Below, in pieces: positions 1 to 7,380 of a DNA stretch of 64,000 nt; the first letter of the stretch is position 1; each line of letters starts with the position of its first letter. The translations under genes and the position numbers were made by a program. Source of the stretch: Streptomyces sp. NBC_01237 (GTDB lineage: Bacteria; Actinomycetota; Actinomycetes; Streptomycetales; Streptomycetaceae); assembly GCF_035917275.1 (NCBI RefSeq), contig NZ_CP108508.1, positions 3,720,001 to 3,784,000 of the forward strand, read 5' to 3'. The notes under the pieces were generated by a model. It had not been told where the DNA came from. It did no database searches and was given only the letters and a program-made list of their open reading frames with translations.

Positions 1-2319
1 TCCACGGTTGCCGCGCTTGCCGAACGTTGGGCCCAGGCCGGAGCTCCCATTCCCGAAGGACAGCTTGAACTCCGTCTGGCCACGCTGTCCGAGGCCCACA
101 CCCGCCTGGCGCACGTCAACGCGTTCGGCACGTCCCGTGAGCACATCGACGGACTGCTCGTGCGTCATGGTCTGCACATCGCTCTCACATCACGTACGGC
201 ATGGCAGGAGTTCACCAACGCTCTGTCCACCCTCTCCAGCCGCCGGACCGCGGACGAGGCCACCGGCCGGCTTGCCGCTTGGGAGGAGCAACTCCGTACC
301 CCGCTTGATGGCTCTCGCCCCGCCGTAGAAGCACTGGCCGTCGCCCAGGCTGTCCGGGAGCAGGACATTGACCGCTACGCAAAGGAACTCGACGCACTGC
401 GGGAGGCGCATCGACGTGAGCATCGACAACGCCGGTGCGGCGTACTTCTGGAAGGCGTTCGCGCGGCGCACCCTCTGCTCGCCGACCATCTGACGCGGCA
501 CCCCGACGATCCGGTATGGGAGGCTCGACTGGACTCACTGGCCGAGGCGTGGGCCTGGGGAGCGGCTTCCGCCTTCGTGCGCCGCCAGCGATCGCAGGGG
601 CGCGAACGTCAGCTTGAAGGCGAACTGTCCCAGTGCGAGAGAAACCTGGAGTCGCTAACCGGCGAACTTGCCGCAGCCTGGGGCCGGTTGCATTGCCTTG
701 AGCGTATGACTCAGGAGCAGCGGTCCGCCCTTCAGGCTTACCGCAACCACATGGCCTCGTACGGCAAGGGAAAGGGCCGAAACGCGGGCCGCTACCGTGC
801 TGCTGCGCACGACGCCATGCGGACGGCGCAGGGGGCGGTACCCGCCTGGGTCATGCCCATCTCGCAAGTCGCCGAGACGGTACTGCCCCAGCGGGACGCG
901 TTCGATGTGGTCATCGTCGACGAGGCCAGTCAGGCGGGAATGGATGCTCTGTTCCTGCTATGGCTCGCCCCGCGCGTGATCGTCGTCGGGGACGACAAGC
1001 AGTGCGCGCCCCCGGTCAGCGGCATGGGTCGCACCCAGGCGATCCATGACCGGCTTGTCTCCCACCTGCCGGACATGCCGCCGATGCTGCGCACGCTCTA
1101 CGGCCCCGCGACCAACCTCTACCAGTTGTTGTCCACCTTCTTCCCAAAGGTGATCCGGCTGGAGGAGCACTTTCGGTGCATGCCCGAGATCATCGGCTGG
1201 TCCTCGCAGACCTTCTACAACAACAAACTTCAGCCGCTGCGCCAGTACGGCGGTGAGCGCCTCAGCCCTCTCGTGACGCACTTCGTCGAAGGAGCCGTGG
1301 CCCAGGGACGCGACAGCCGGCTCCGCAATCCGAAGGAAGCCGAGGCCATCGTCGACTGTCTGGCCGGGCTCGTGGAAGACCCTGCTTACCGGGACAAGAC
1401 CATGGGGGTCATCACCCTCCAGGGACCGATCGGGCAGGTCAAGCTCCTGGAACAGCTGATCAATGCGCGTATTCCGGCACCGGTACGCGAGCGCCACAAG
1501 ATCCGTGTAGGCAACCCGGCGTCGTTCCAGGGAGACGAGCGGCATGTCATTCTGCTGTCGATGGTCGCCAGCGATCCACCGCGCATTGCCGGCGGTGCTC
1601 GCAGCGAGCGGCAGGCTTACAACGTCGCTGCGTCCCGAGCCCAGGACCAGATGCGGCTCTTCTACTCGGTTCCGCCGGACCGCCTCAAGCAAGGAGACCT
1701 TCGCCTCAACCTCCTTGCCTACATGGAGAATCCGCCCGCCGCACTTGCCGCCTCCGACGATATCGGGGAGGTGTCCGCCGAGGTCCCGCAGAAGCCGTTC
1801 GAGTCGCTCTTTGAGCAGCACGTCTACTTGCGGCTGAAGGCTCGCGGATATCACGTCATCCCGCAGTGCCCGGCTGGAAGCAAACGCATCGACCTCGTCG
1901 TCCTAGGCGCTCGTGGGCGTCTGGCCGTGGAGTGTGACGGTGACCGATACCACACGACGCCTGAGCAGATCCGGCACGATGAACAGCGTGATCGTGAACT
2001 TCAGCGAGTGGGCTGGACGTTCTGGCGCCTTCCCGAGAGCGAGTTCCGCTTCGACCCAGACCAGGCCCTGTCCGGCCTGTGGGAGGAGCTGAACCGGCTG
2101 GGCATCCGTCCGGCTACTTTCCGTGGCACCGATGACGGGTCCCGGTCGGCCCCTGCATCCTCCGGCACGCAATGGACCCCGCTCGACCTTTCCTCCGATG
2201 AAGGGCTGACCGAGGGTCCGGCGGAATCCTCCGACCATCCCGACGCGACCGATCCGGTCGCCGCTCTCGAGACGACAGAAGTCGACGAGACCAACGACAC
2301 CGCGGAAGGCACAGCATGA
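1..2319 (+). CDS. SF1 helicase fused to C-terminal Vsr/DUF559-like nuclease (5' end outside window)
   Basis: The reading frame is open from base 1, so the N-terminus, including the Walker A region, lies before the window; 772 residues are visible. A coiled, charged stretch (about residues 100-260) precedes a superfamily 1 helicase core of the AAA_11/AAA_12 type: DEAS Walker B near base 920, GDDKQCAPP just after it, and the motif V/VI region SFQGDERHVIL then NVAASRAQDQM near 1525-1655. The C-terminus (about bases 1790-2080) is a PD-(D/E)xK fold of the DUF559/Vsr kind, with RIDLVV and AVECDGDRYH giving the acidic residues and Y/H typical of the family. Helicase-Vsr fusions are known among defence-island genes, where they are thought to unwind and cut foreign DNA; that role here is inference. 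An acidic, Ser/Thr-rich tail follows. The stop overlaps the next ATG (ATGA), so the two genes are translationally coupled. Confidence 0.85.
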   Translation, partial: STVAALAERWAQAGAPIPEGQLELRLATLSEAHTRLAHVNAFGTSREHIDGLLVRHGLHIALTSRTAWQEFTNALSTLSSRRTADEATGRLAAWEEQLRTPLDGSRPAVEALAVAQAVREQDIDRYAKELDALREAHRREHRQRRCGVLLEGVRAAHPLLADHLTRHPDDPVWEARLDSLAEAWAWGAASAFVRRQRSQGRERQLEGELSQCERNLESLTGELAAAWGRLHCLERMTQEQRSALQAYRNHMASYGKGKGRNAGRYRAAAHDAMRTAQGAVPAWVMPISQVAETVLPQRDAFDVVIVDEASQAGMDALFLLWLAPRVIVVGDDKQCAPPVSGMGRTQAIHDRLVSHLPDMPPMLRTLYGPATNLYQLLSTFFPKVIRLEEHFRCMPEIIGWSSQTFYNNKLQPLRQYGGERLSPLVTHFVEGAVAQGRDSRLRNPKEAEAIVDCLAGLVEDPAYRDKTMGVITLQGPIGQVKLLEQLINARIPAPVRERHKIRVGNPASFQGDERHVILLSMVASDPPRIAGGARSERQAYNVAASRAQDQMRLFYSVPPDRLKQGDLRLNLLAYMENPPAALAASDDIGEVSAEVPQKPFESLFEQHVYLRLKARGYHVIPQCPAGSKRIDLVVLGARGRLAVECDGDRYHTTPEQIRHDEQRDRELQRVGWTFWRLPESEFRFDPDQALSGLWEELNRLGIRPATFRGTDDGSRSAPASSGTQWTPLDLSSDEGLTEGPAESSDHPDATDPVAALETTEVDETNDTAEGTA

Positions 2320-3155
2320 CCCAGCAGTCCCCCATCGGCATCCTGGACGGCAACACCCTGGAGGAACTGGCCCGCGTCATCTGCGGCGACGAGCACCTCT
2401 ATTACCGCAAGGGTTTCGAGATCGCGCGCTTCCTGGAACACGCTGGTTGGCAGAGGGTTCCGGAGTACGACGGCGAGTATCGCAAGGAGTGGACACTCGA
2501 CCGGCTTTCCGAACGTCGGGAGGACCCGACCGACCTCGAAAAGGTTCTGCTCCGACTCGCGGACCCGCGCGAATACTTCGACGAGCCCGAGCAGCTGTCT
2601 GCGGTGGTCTCCGCCGTCAATGCTTTCCTCGTCCACGAAGGAGCCCGTCTGGAGAACCCCGGCGGCCGGCCCCGTATCGTCGCTTGCGATCCCTCTCTCA
2701 ACTACCCGGGCAACCAGGGTCCGGTCGAACTCAGCGCGGCCATGACCGATCTCATCAACAACAAGGACATGGCGACACTCCTCCAGCACCGCTTGGACGA
2801 GGCCCGTACCTGCTACGCCAACGGCGCTCACGTAGCCGCCATCATCATGCTTGGCAGCCTCCTCGAAGGCGTTCTCGTCCATGTGGTCCAAGAGCGCGAC
2901 GCCTCGCTGCTCGGCCGGACGTCTCCGGACAAGGTAAACCTGGACACACTGATCAAGACCTGCCACGACGCGGGCTGGATCGGCGCTGACGTCGAGCGCT
3001 TCTGCCACGAGCTTCGTAGGTACCGCAACTTCGTCCATCCACGCGCTGAAATCCGCGAGGCTCACGCCCCCGACCGGGACACGCTGAACATGTGCTGGCC
3101 CGTGGTCAATGCGGTCCTCAACGACCTTGCCGAATCACAGCCTGAAGCGACTTAG
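2316..3155 (+). CDS. HEPN-like protein coupled to the helicase-nuclease
   Basis: A 279-residue protein beginning inside the stop of the helicase gene (ATGA). The N-terminal half has no motif I recognise. The C-terminal third (about residues 150-270) is predicted helical, with a hydrophobic helix around HVAAIIMLGSLLEGVLVHVV, and ends in RRYRNFVHPRAEI. R237-N238-x-x-H241-P resembles the RN..HP signature of HEPN-like and Abi C-terminal domains, many of which are RNases or bind nucleotides. The spacing from R237 to H241 is only three residues; R235 to H241 (five between) fits the canonical R-x4-6-H better. Tight coupling to a helicase-nuclease suggests a shared anti-phage or abortive-infection role. 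Assignment to HEPN is by motif only; a non-enzymatic accessory subunit is equally possible. Confidence 0.7.
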   Translation: MTQQSPIGILDGNTLEELARVICGDEHLYYRKGFEIARFLEHAGWQRVPEYDGEYRKEWTLDRLSERREDPTDLEKVLLRLADPREYFDEPEQLSAVVSAVNAFLVHEGARLENPGGRPRIVACDPSLNYPGNQGPVELSAAMTDLINNKDMATLLQHRLDEARTCYANGAHVAAIIMLGSLLEGVLVHVVQERDASLLGRTSPDKVNLDTLIKTCHDAGWIGADVERFCHELRRYRNFVHPRAEIREAHAPDRDTLNMCWPVVNAVLNDLAESQPEAT

Positions 3156-3213
3156 CCCTGCCCGGCTGTGCCTCTGTCCTGCAGCACTCAAGTGCCCCTG
3201 TCAGGGAGACAAA

Positions 3214-4563
3214 TTGAAGAAGGCAGCAGACCTACTGACAGAACTTTCGCGGCCGTCGAACGTCGCGACTCACTCCAGCATGGCGCTCGTCGGCAACGTG
3301 GACGCCGCGGGCGCCGATGAGGACAAGAAGAGGAAGGAGAAAGAACTCGACGCCCTACGCCGCAAGCCGAAGCTCCAGGCCATCCCCACAAGGGAAGTCG
3401 GCTCCTTCCAGCTGGCCCCCTGGGATGTGCTCCATACACTGGCCCGAGCAGTGGCTCTCGCCAGGCGAGGGGCGGGCCGTGGACTCGCCGAGCACTGGGG
3501 AAGCCTGAAATACAGCCAAGCCCTGACCGGGGGCTCGGACGTCTACATGAAGCTCTCAGCTGAAGGCCGCGAAAACGCGGACTACTACAAGGCGCTCCAG
3601 TCGGACGAACTTGGGATCGGCTTCGGTCTTGCGTTGGCCAAGCAGGTCTTGACCCGTCGCTATCCGCAGCACATAGTGTCGATCGTCCCGGCCGACACAG
3701 CCCTGCGTGCAGGCTGGGCCTTGACCAGCAGGGACAAGGGCCCCCGGGCTGGATATCGGTACCGTCCGCGGTTCTTCGCCGAGGTCTGGAAGCCCGGTGA
3801 GCCGTCGCGCGTCTTCCCGATCGAGTCCAAGGGGAACCACAGCAACGCTGCGACGTCTCACGATCAGCTCGCCTCTGCCTCCGCACACGTGGAGGCAGTA
3901 CACATCGGCTCATGGAACGAGACACCGAGCCTGGTATTCAGCACGGAGCTCCCAGCGGACGGCCCTCTCACCATCCACGCCCTGCATGCCGCCGGAACGG
4001 ACGGACGGTTGAACCACTCGGCGGAGAATACCGGGAGGAATCTTGACTATTCCACCGAAGACGCGAATTTCTTCCCGGGCATCCAGCCGCCCACCGAAGG
4101 CGACAGAGCTCCCCAGAAGGAGCCCGGCTTCCACGTCACGCCGGAGCGCCGCCGATGGTTCGGGCATGTCCTCGCACGCACAGCAGCCGCCGGACTGACC
4201 GCATTCGCCGGGGACGGCGAGGCAACCGTCCAGTATCTGACCAAGCGGCAGGGCAACCGGCACTTCACCGGCTTCGCCCATGCGGCCACAGGGAGTGTTC
4301 AAGACGCGCGTGAGGAACTCCTCGGTATCCAGTTCGTCGGCACAGACCATGTTTTCCGACTGAACAGAACACGCGTCGAGGCGTTCTCCGGGGTCGCGGA
4401 AGGCCTCTTCCGCCACCTCGAAGGGGGCAGGGTGGAGCAGTATCGCCGCGAGGTCTACGCCCGACGAGACACCTGGCCTGTCGACACATGGGACAACAAG
4501 TGGCACGGCCCCGTCTCGATGAGTCCTGACGGATCTGTGCTTGCTATGAGAGTGCTGACCTGA
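3214..4563 (+). CDS. Unknown protein with a possible E-x-K nuclease motif (third gene of the cassette)
   Basis: The frame is open from upstream, but the first start clear of the preceding gene with a good ribosome site is TTG at 3214, seven bases or so after AGGGAGA; this gives 449 residues. I do not recognise the family. There is a charged Lys/Glu helix at residues 30-50, an all-helical-looking region, then a beta-rich stretch containing RFFAEVW and FPIESKGNH (E204, K206). E-x-K at the end of a strand is the second half of the PD-(D/E)xK active site, so a nuclease is conceivable, but no convincing upstream Asp could be assigned. The gene is 58 bp after the HEPN-like gene, on the same strand, and is the last gene before the tRNA-Arg scar. 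Family assignment would need a profile search. Confidence 0.7.
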   Translation: MKKAADLLTELSRPSNVATHSSMALVGNVDAAGADEDKKRKEKELDALRRKPKLQAIPTREVGSFQLAPWDVLHTLARAVALARRGAGRGLAEHWGSLKYSQALTGGSDVYMKLSAEGRENADYYKALQSDELGIGFGLALAKQVLTRRYPQHIVSIVPADTALRAGWALTSRDKGPRAGYRYRPRFFAEVWKPGEPSRVFPIESKGNHSNAATSHDQLASASAHVEAVHIGSWNETPSLVFSTELPADGPLTIHALHAAGTDGRLNHSAENTGRNLDYSTEDANFFPGIQPPTEGDRAPQKEPGFHVTPERRRWFGHVLARTAAAGLTAFAGDGEATVQYLTKRQGNRHFTGFAHAATGSVQDAREELLGIQFVGTDHVFRLNRTRVEAFSGVAEGLFRHLEGGRVEQYRREVYARRDTWPVDTWDNKWHGPVSMSPDGSVLAMRVLT

Positions 4564-4787
4564 GTCACGTCGGAGCCAACGCGCTTCCCAAGGGCTCCGC
4601 GGCACCGCAGCCCACGGACCAGTACCAACCAGTCGACCCGACAGACGCTTGCGTGAGCGATGCGTGAGCGGACGTGGTAGCACGGAACCGCTCGTGCAAG
4701 GACCACGGCTCGCACCGCCCCATGCTGACCACGCAGAACACCACCACTCAAGACAGCCGAGCACCACCCGTTAAGGATTCGATCCCA
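4564..4787. other. Non-coding spacer between cassette and tRNA scar
   Basis: About 220 bases with no credible gene. ORFs on the minus strand here lack ribosome sites and Streptomyces codon bias. It contains the imperfect repeat GCTTGCGTGAGCGATGCGTGAGC near 4648-4670. Nothing resembling an integrase or excisionase gene is present. Confidence 0.5.
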
Positions 4788-4831
4788 CTCCTAAAGCGGG
4801 TGTCGCAGGTTCGAATCCTGCCGGGGGCACA
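4788..4831 (+). other. 3' fragment of tRNA-Arg(CCU): probable att site of an integrative element
   Basis: The stretch reads as the 3' part of a tRNA: anticodon loop CTCCTAAAG (anticodon CCU), the variable region, a perfect T-arm GCAGG-TTCGAAT-CCTGC (4805-4821), and the acceptor 3' strand CGGGGGC (4822-4828). The bases upstream of 4788 do not pair as a D-arm or as the 5' acceptor strand, so the gene is only half a tRNA. Partial 3' tRNA copies like this are left at one end of an island when an integrase recombines into the 3' end of a tRNA. The orientation implies the element lies to the left (helicase side), with the intact tRNA before the window. Confidence 0.75.
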
Positions 4832-4961
4832 GTGGTAAATAGCAGGTGAGAGCACGTAGGCTGCTGGGCAGGGAGGGGCAGGCACGTCTCCCCACGCGCG
4901 CCTGAGACGCGCCTCCCGAAAGTCTGTGGTGTACCGGCGGGGAGGCTGGTCCCACAGAAGC

Positions 4962-4994
4962 AAGGCCCCCACCGGTTATGTCGGTGGGGGCCTT
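4962..4994. terminator. 13-bp hairpin, bidirectional terminator-like
   Basis: AAGGCCCCCACCG, a 7-base loop, then the exact complement CGGTGGGGGCCTT. The flanking A/T pairs make it a plausible intrinsic terminator in either direction, downstream of the tRNA fragment. Confidence 0.7.
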
Positions 4995-5011
4995 CTGCTG
5001 TCCAACGTAGA

Positions 5012-5041
5012 CCGCCCCGCACCTGTTTGGGTGCGGGGCGG
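5012..5041. terminator. 12-bp GC-rich hairpin
   Basis: CCGCCCCGCACC, a 6-base loop, then GGTGCGGGGCGG. It lies 18 bases after the previous hairpin, so the two form a tandem structure between the island scar and the XRE gene. There is no U-tract. Confidence 0.55.
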
Positions 5042-5223
5042 GGCGCCATGACCGAGTCATAGCGCCATGCGGCGGAATCTGGCGGAGACGCGTACACCAG
5101 ACGCCGCATTCGATGCCGGGCCCTTTCGGGTCGGCCGCTCAGGGTTACGTGCCTATGGCATGTGCCGCAAGATGTAGGTTCTGCCCTGCATACATTCGAT
5201 CATGGTCGGGCGAGCGTGACTGT

Positions 5224-5463
5224 GTGCCGCGCTCCGTTCCACCACCCGACTGGGTACTCACCCGCCGCCGGGCCATCGGAGACCGCATCCGCGCAGCCCG
5301 GCTCACCACTGGCCTGACGCAGGAGCAGGTAGCCCTGCGCATCGGGATGGACCGGGCCACGTACAACCGGATCGAGATGGGCCCCTCGGCCGCGTTGGTC
5401 GACAGCCTCATCCTCATTGCCGACGCCCTGGGCACAGATCTCGCCGACTTCGTCCGGAAGTAG
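5224..5463 (+). CDS. Small XRE-family helix-turn-helix regulator
   Basis: A 79-residue protein that is almost only a Cro/C1 HTH: AIGDRIRAARLTTGLTQEQV (helix 1-2), then ALRIGMDRATYNRIEMG as the recognition helix region. GTG at 5224 is chosen because the family usually starts a few residues before the LTRRR segment; an upstream in-frame ATG at 5155 would add about 23 Cys-rich residues that look non-coding. Its targets cannot be read from the sequence. It sits alone on the plus strand, convergent with the minus-strand small-gene operon at 5601-6402. Confidence 0.7.
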   Translation: MPRSVPPPDWVLTRRRAIGDRIRAARLTTGLTQEQVALRIGMDRATYNRIEMGPSAALVDSLILIADALGTDLADFVRK

Positions 5464-5600
5464 CCCGGCCGGTCACCGGAGTCCGTGCCGGTTCGGGTCG
5501 TGGCAGCCACCTTTCGTGGTGCCGCATCCGGAGCAGCCCTGCCCGCCTTCGTCGTTCGCGGTCGGGGTGGGAAGCGTCGCGCTGTGCATGGTGGTTCCGT

Positions 5601-6038
5601 TCAGGTGGTGTGGCAGGGGCAGGCGCAGTCGGGGCGCCGGCAGTGGTCGTGGCCGTCGGCGAGGTGGGGTTGCTGTGCTGCGCGGCAGGGGGTGCTGTGT
5701 GTGTCGCCGCGAAGCTGCTCGGCCAGTGCCAGCACGTCATCGAGCCGGGCCCCGGAAGCCGCGGCCTCGGCCATCTCGACGTCCGTGATCGGTTCGCCGC
5801 GCCACAGGAGGGTGACTCCGTGTTCGGGGCACCGGGCCATGCCGTCGGTCTCGATCGCGAAGTCGTGGACACCGCCGCTGTGGTGACACTTCACTCGGAT
5901 CCCCTCCCCGCGTGGTCCGGGGTGTTCGGCCACTCCCTGTGCTCGCTGGGGACCCGTGTGGCCGGGGGGCTGGGGGCACCGGGCGAATGTGCCGGGGCGC
6001 TCCGCCCAGCAGTACCCGTACCCGATCGGCGCGCTCAC
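5601..6038 (-). CDS. Small Cys/His-containing protein of unknown function
   Basis: 145 residues starting at GTG 6038, with AAGG just upstream and a GTGA overlap with the previous gene's stop. The protein contains YCWAERPGTFARCPQPPGH near its N-terminus, a middle CPEHGV preceded by KCHHSGGVHDF, and a C-terminal CRRPDCACPCH. The paired Cys/His residues suggest one or two small zinc sites. It is the last gene of a three-gene operon with 6190-6402 and 6035-6190. I do not recognise a named family; similar Cys-rich small proteins often accompany XRE regulators in Streptomyces. Confidence 0.6.
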   Translation of the reverse strand: MSAPIGYGYCWAERPGTFARCPQPPGHTGPQRAQGVAEHPGPRGEGIRVKCHHSGGVHDFAIETDGMARCPEHGVTLLWRGEPITDVEMAEAAASGARLDDVLALAEQLRGDTHSTPCRAAQQPHLADGHDHCRRPDCACPCHTT

Positions 6039-6190
6039 CGCCGTGCCTTCTTCCACGCTCGGCCGAGCCGTATGACGGTCGCGCACTGCGCTCCCGTACG
6101 GCAGGCGTCGCACGCCAGGGTGTGCCCGAGGTACGCCAGATACGCGCGCTCCGGGGGCGGGACTGCGGTCCGCCGCTGCGTCGACGCCAT
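6035..6190 (-). CDS. 51-residue Cys-containing small protein
   Basis: ATG at 6190 overlaps the stop of the upstream gene (ATGA) and its own stop overlaps the next GTG (GTGA), so it is translationally coupled at both ends, which is the main support for it being real. The sequence includes HTLACDACRTGAQC, a C-x2-C-x5-C arrangement that could hold a metal. No function is known to me. Confidence 0.55.
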   Translation of the reverse strand: MASTQRRTAVPPPERAYLAYLGHTLACDACRTGAQCATVIRLGRAWKKARR

Positions 6191-6402
6191 CACCGGGCCG
6201 CCCTCCGCCCCGAGCACGCCAGGGCGTCCACGCACTCACGGGGGAACCACGCGTACGCGGCACCGGTGGCGGGGGTGACGCGCTGCTCGCCGAGGTCGAC
6301 ACCGAGGTCCTTGCCGAGCGGTGACCGGCACCACACGCAATGCCAACCGCGCTGCTGCTGTTCCGACAGTGCACTGACCGGCGGTAGCTGTTGCACAGCC
6401 AT
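6190..6402 (-). CDS. 70-residue CxxC protein, first gene of the small-ORF operon
   Basis: Begins at ATG 6402 just after a GGGG stretch. It contains WHCVWCRSPLG, a C-x2-C knuckle, and later FPRECVDALAC, a second Cys pair, so a small zinc ribbon is likely. Its stop is overlapped by the next ATG. It is divergent from the 6593 operon, from which it is separated by 190 bases that probably contain both promoters. Confidence 0.55.
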   Translation of the reverse strand: MAVQQLPPVSALSEQQQRGWHCVWCRSPLGKDLGVDLGEQRVTPATGAAYAWFPRECVDALACSGRRAAR

Positions 6403-6592
6403 GGGGCCCCCTGAGTCATCGGAGTGGACCTCAGACCGTAGGGACCGCCTGTGCGTGCACACCAGCCATGTGCAGATCTGTGCGCACGACCCCTCTTTCA
6501 GGGGCAGTGGCTATCCCGCACCTTTGACCGAAGTTCCAATCTGCTCAACGGTGTTGCACACAACTGCACACCACCCAGCCGGAGGTCGCACC

Positions 6593-6856
6593 ATGTCGCT
6601 ACTGTTCATCGGGATCGATCCCGAGACCGGGGACCACGAGAGCCCGACCGTGTGGGTCGACCAGGAGAACAAGGAACTCGTCTTCCAGGGGTGGAAGCCG
6701 AGAGCCAAACTTGAAGCCGAATGCGCGGCGCTGAAACTGCCCGGCCACGCCGCAGGAATCCCGGACACCGAGGCCGTCATCCGCATCCCCGCCAGGATGG
6801 CGGACATGATCAGGAAGGCGTGCGATGCCGTCGAACGTGCCAACGACGTTCCGTGA
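6593..6856 (+). CDS. Small hypothetical protein upstream of DUF6879
   Basis: 87 residues from ATG 6593, with GGAGG seven bases upstream. The protein is acidic and begins MSLLFIGIDPETGDHESPTV; I recognise it only as the kind of small protein that accompanies DUF6879 and XRE genes in Streptomyces. It overlaps the next gene by 32 bases, which implies coupled expression. Confidence 0.7.
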   Translation: MSLLFIGIDPETGDHESPTVWVDQENKELVFQGWKPRAKLEAECAALKLPGHAAGIPDTEAVIRIPARMADMIRKACDAVERANDVP

Positions 6857-7355
6857 CCTGCTAGCTGGGTGCGAGCAGTCCGCCGTGCACCTCGAAATGC
6901 GTGACGCCTACGCCGTCGACTACGAGAAGGGGCCGTTCGCCGAGTGGCGGTCCGGCTACCGGCACGACCCGGCAGACCGGGCATCCTGGTGGCGGCCCTG
7001 GCTCGATATTGTCGCCGACACCGTGGACCGCGGCGTCGTCATGCGTCGGGCCCGCATTGTGTCCGAGCCTGTCAGTGAGTACATCCGCTACGAGCACTCC
7101 GGCACCTTCACGAACATCGCGGCCGGGGAACAGGTGCGGTGGCTGCCCCGACGCGAGACATCGGGGATCGCCCTGCCCGGCAACGACTTCTGGCTCTTTG
7201 ACGACCAGCTGGTCCAGTGGAACCACTTCGCCGGTGACGGCTCGTCCCAGGGCCCCGAGATCAACCGCGACCCGGCAGCGGTGAAGCTCTGCAGCGAAGC
7301 CTTCGAAAGAGTCTGGGACCGGGCTGTACCGCACGACCAGTACAAGATCCGCTAG
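6825..7355 (+). CDS. DUF6879 family protein
   Basis: 176 residues, starting inside the previous gene with AGGAAGG as ribosome site. The sequence has the DUF6879 pattern: FRDLLAGCEQSAVHLEMRD, then YAVDYEKGPFAEWRSG, WWRPWLDIV, ARIVSEPVSEYIRYEH, and late LPGNDFWLFDD. The biochemical role of the family is unknown; it is almost always next to an XRE/DUF5753 regulator, as here (7381). It has no signal peptide or membrane segment. Confidence 0.85.
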   Translation: MPSNVPTTFRDLLAGCEQSAVHLEMRDAYAVDYEKGPFAEWRSGYRHDPADRASWWRPWLDIVADTVDRGVVMRRARIVSEPVSEYIRYEHSGTFTNIAAGEQVRWLPRRETSGIALPGNDFWLFDDQLVQWNHFAGDGSSQGPEINRDPAAVKLCSEAFERVWDRAVPHDQYKIR

Positions 7356-7380
7356 TGGCCGCACCCGGACAGGCCAGCAC

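Noticed and set aside
4748..4972. Minus-strand ORF with GRIRTCDTRFRSG
   Set aside because: This peptide is the well-known spurious antisense translation of a tRNA 3' end; it supports the tRNA scar, not a protein.
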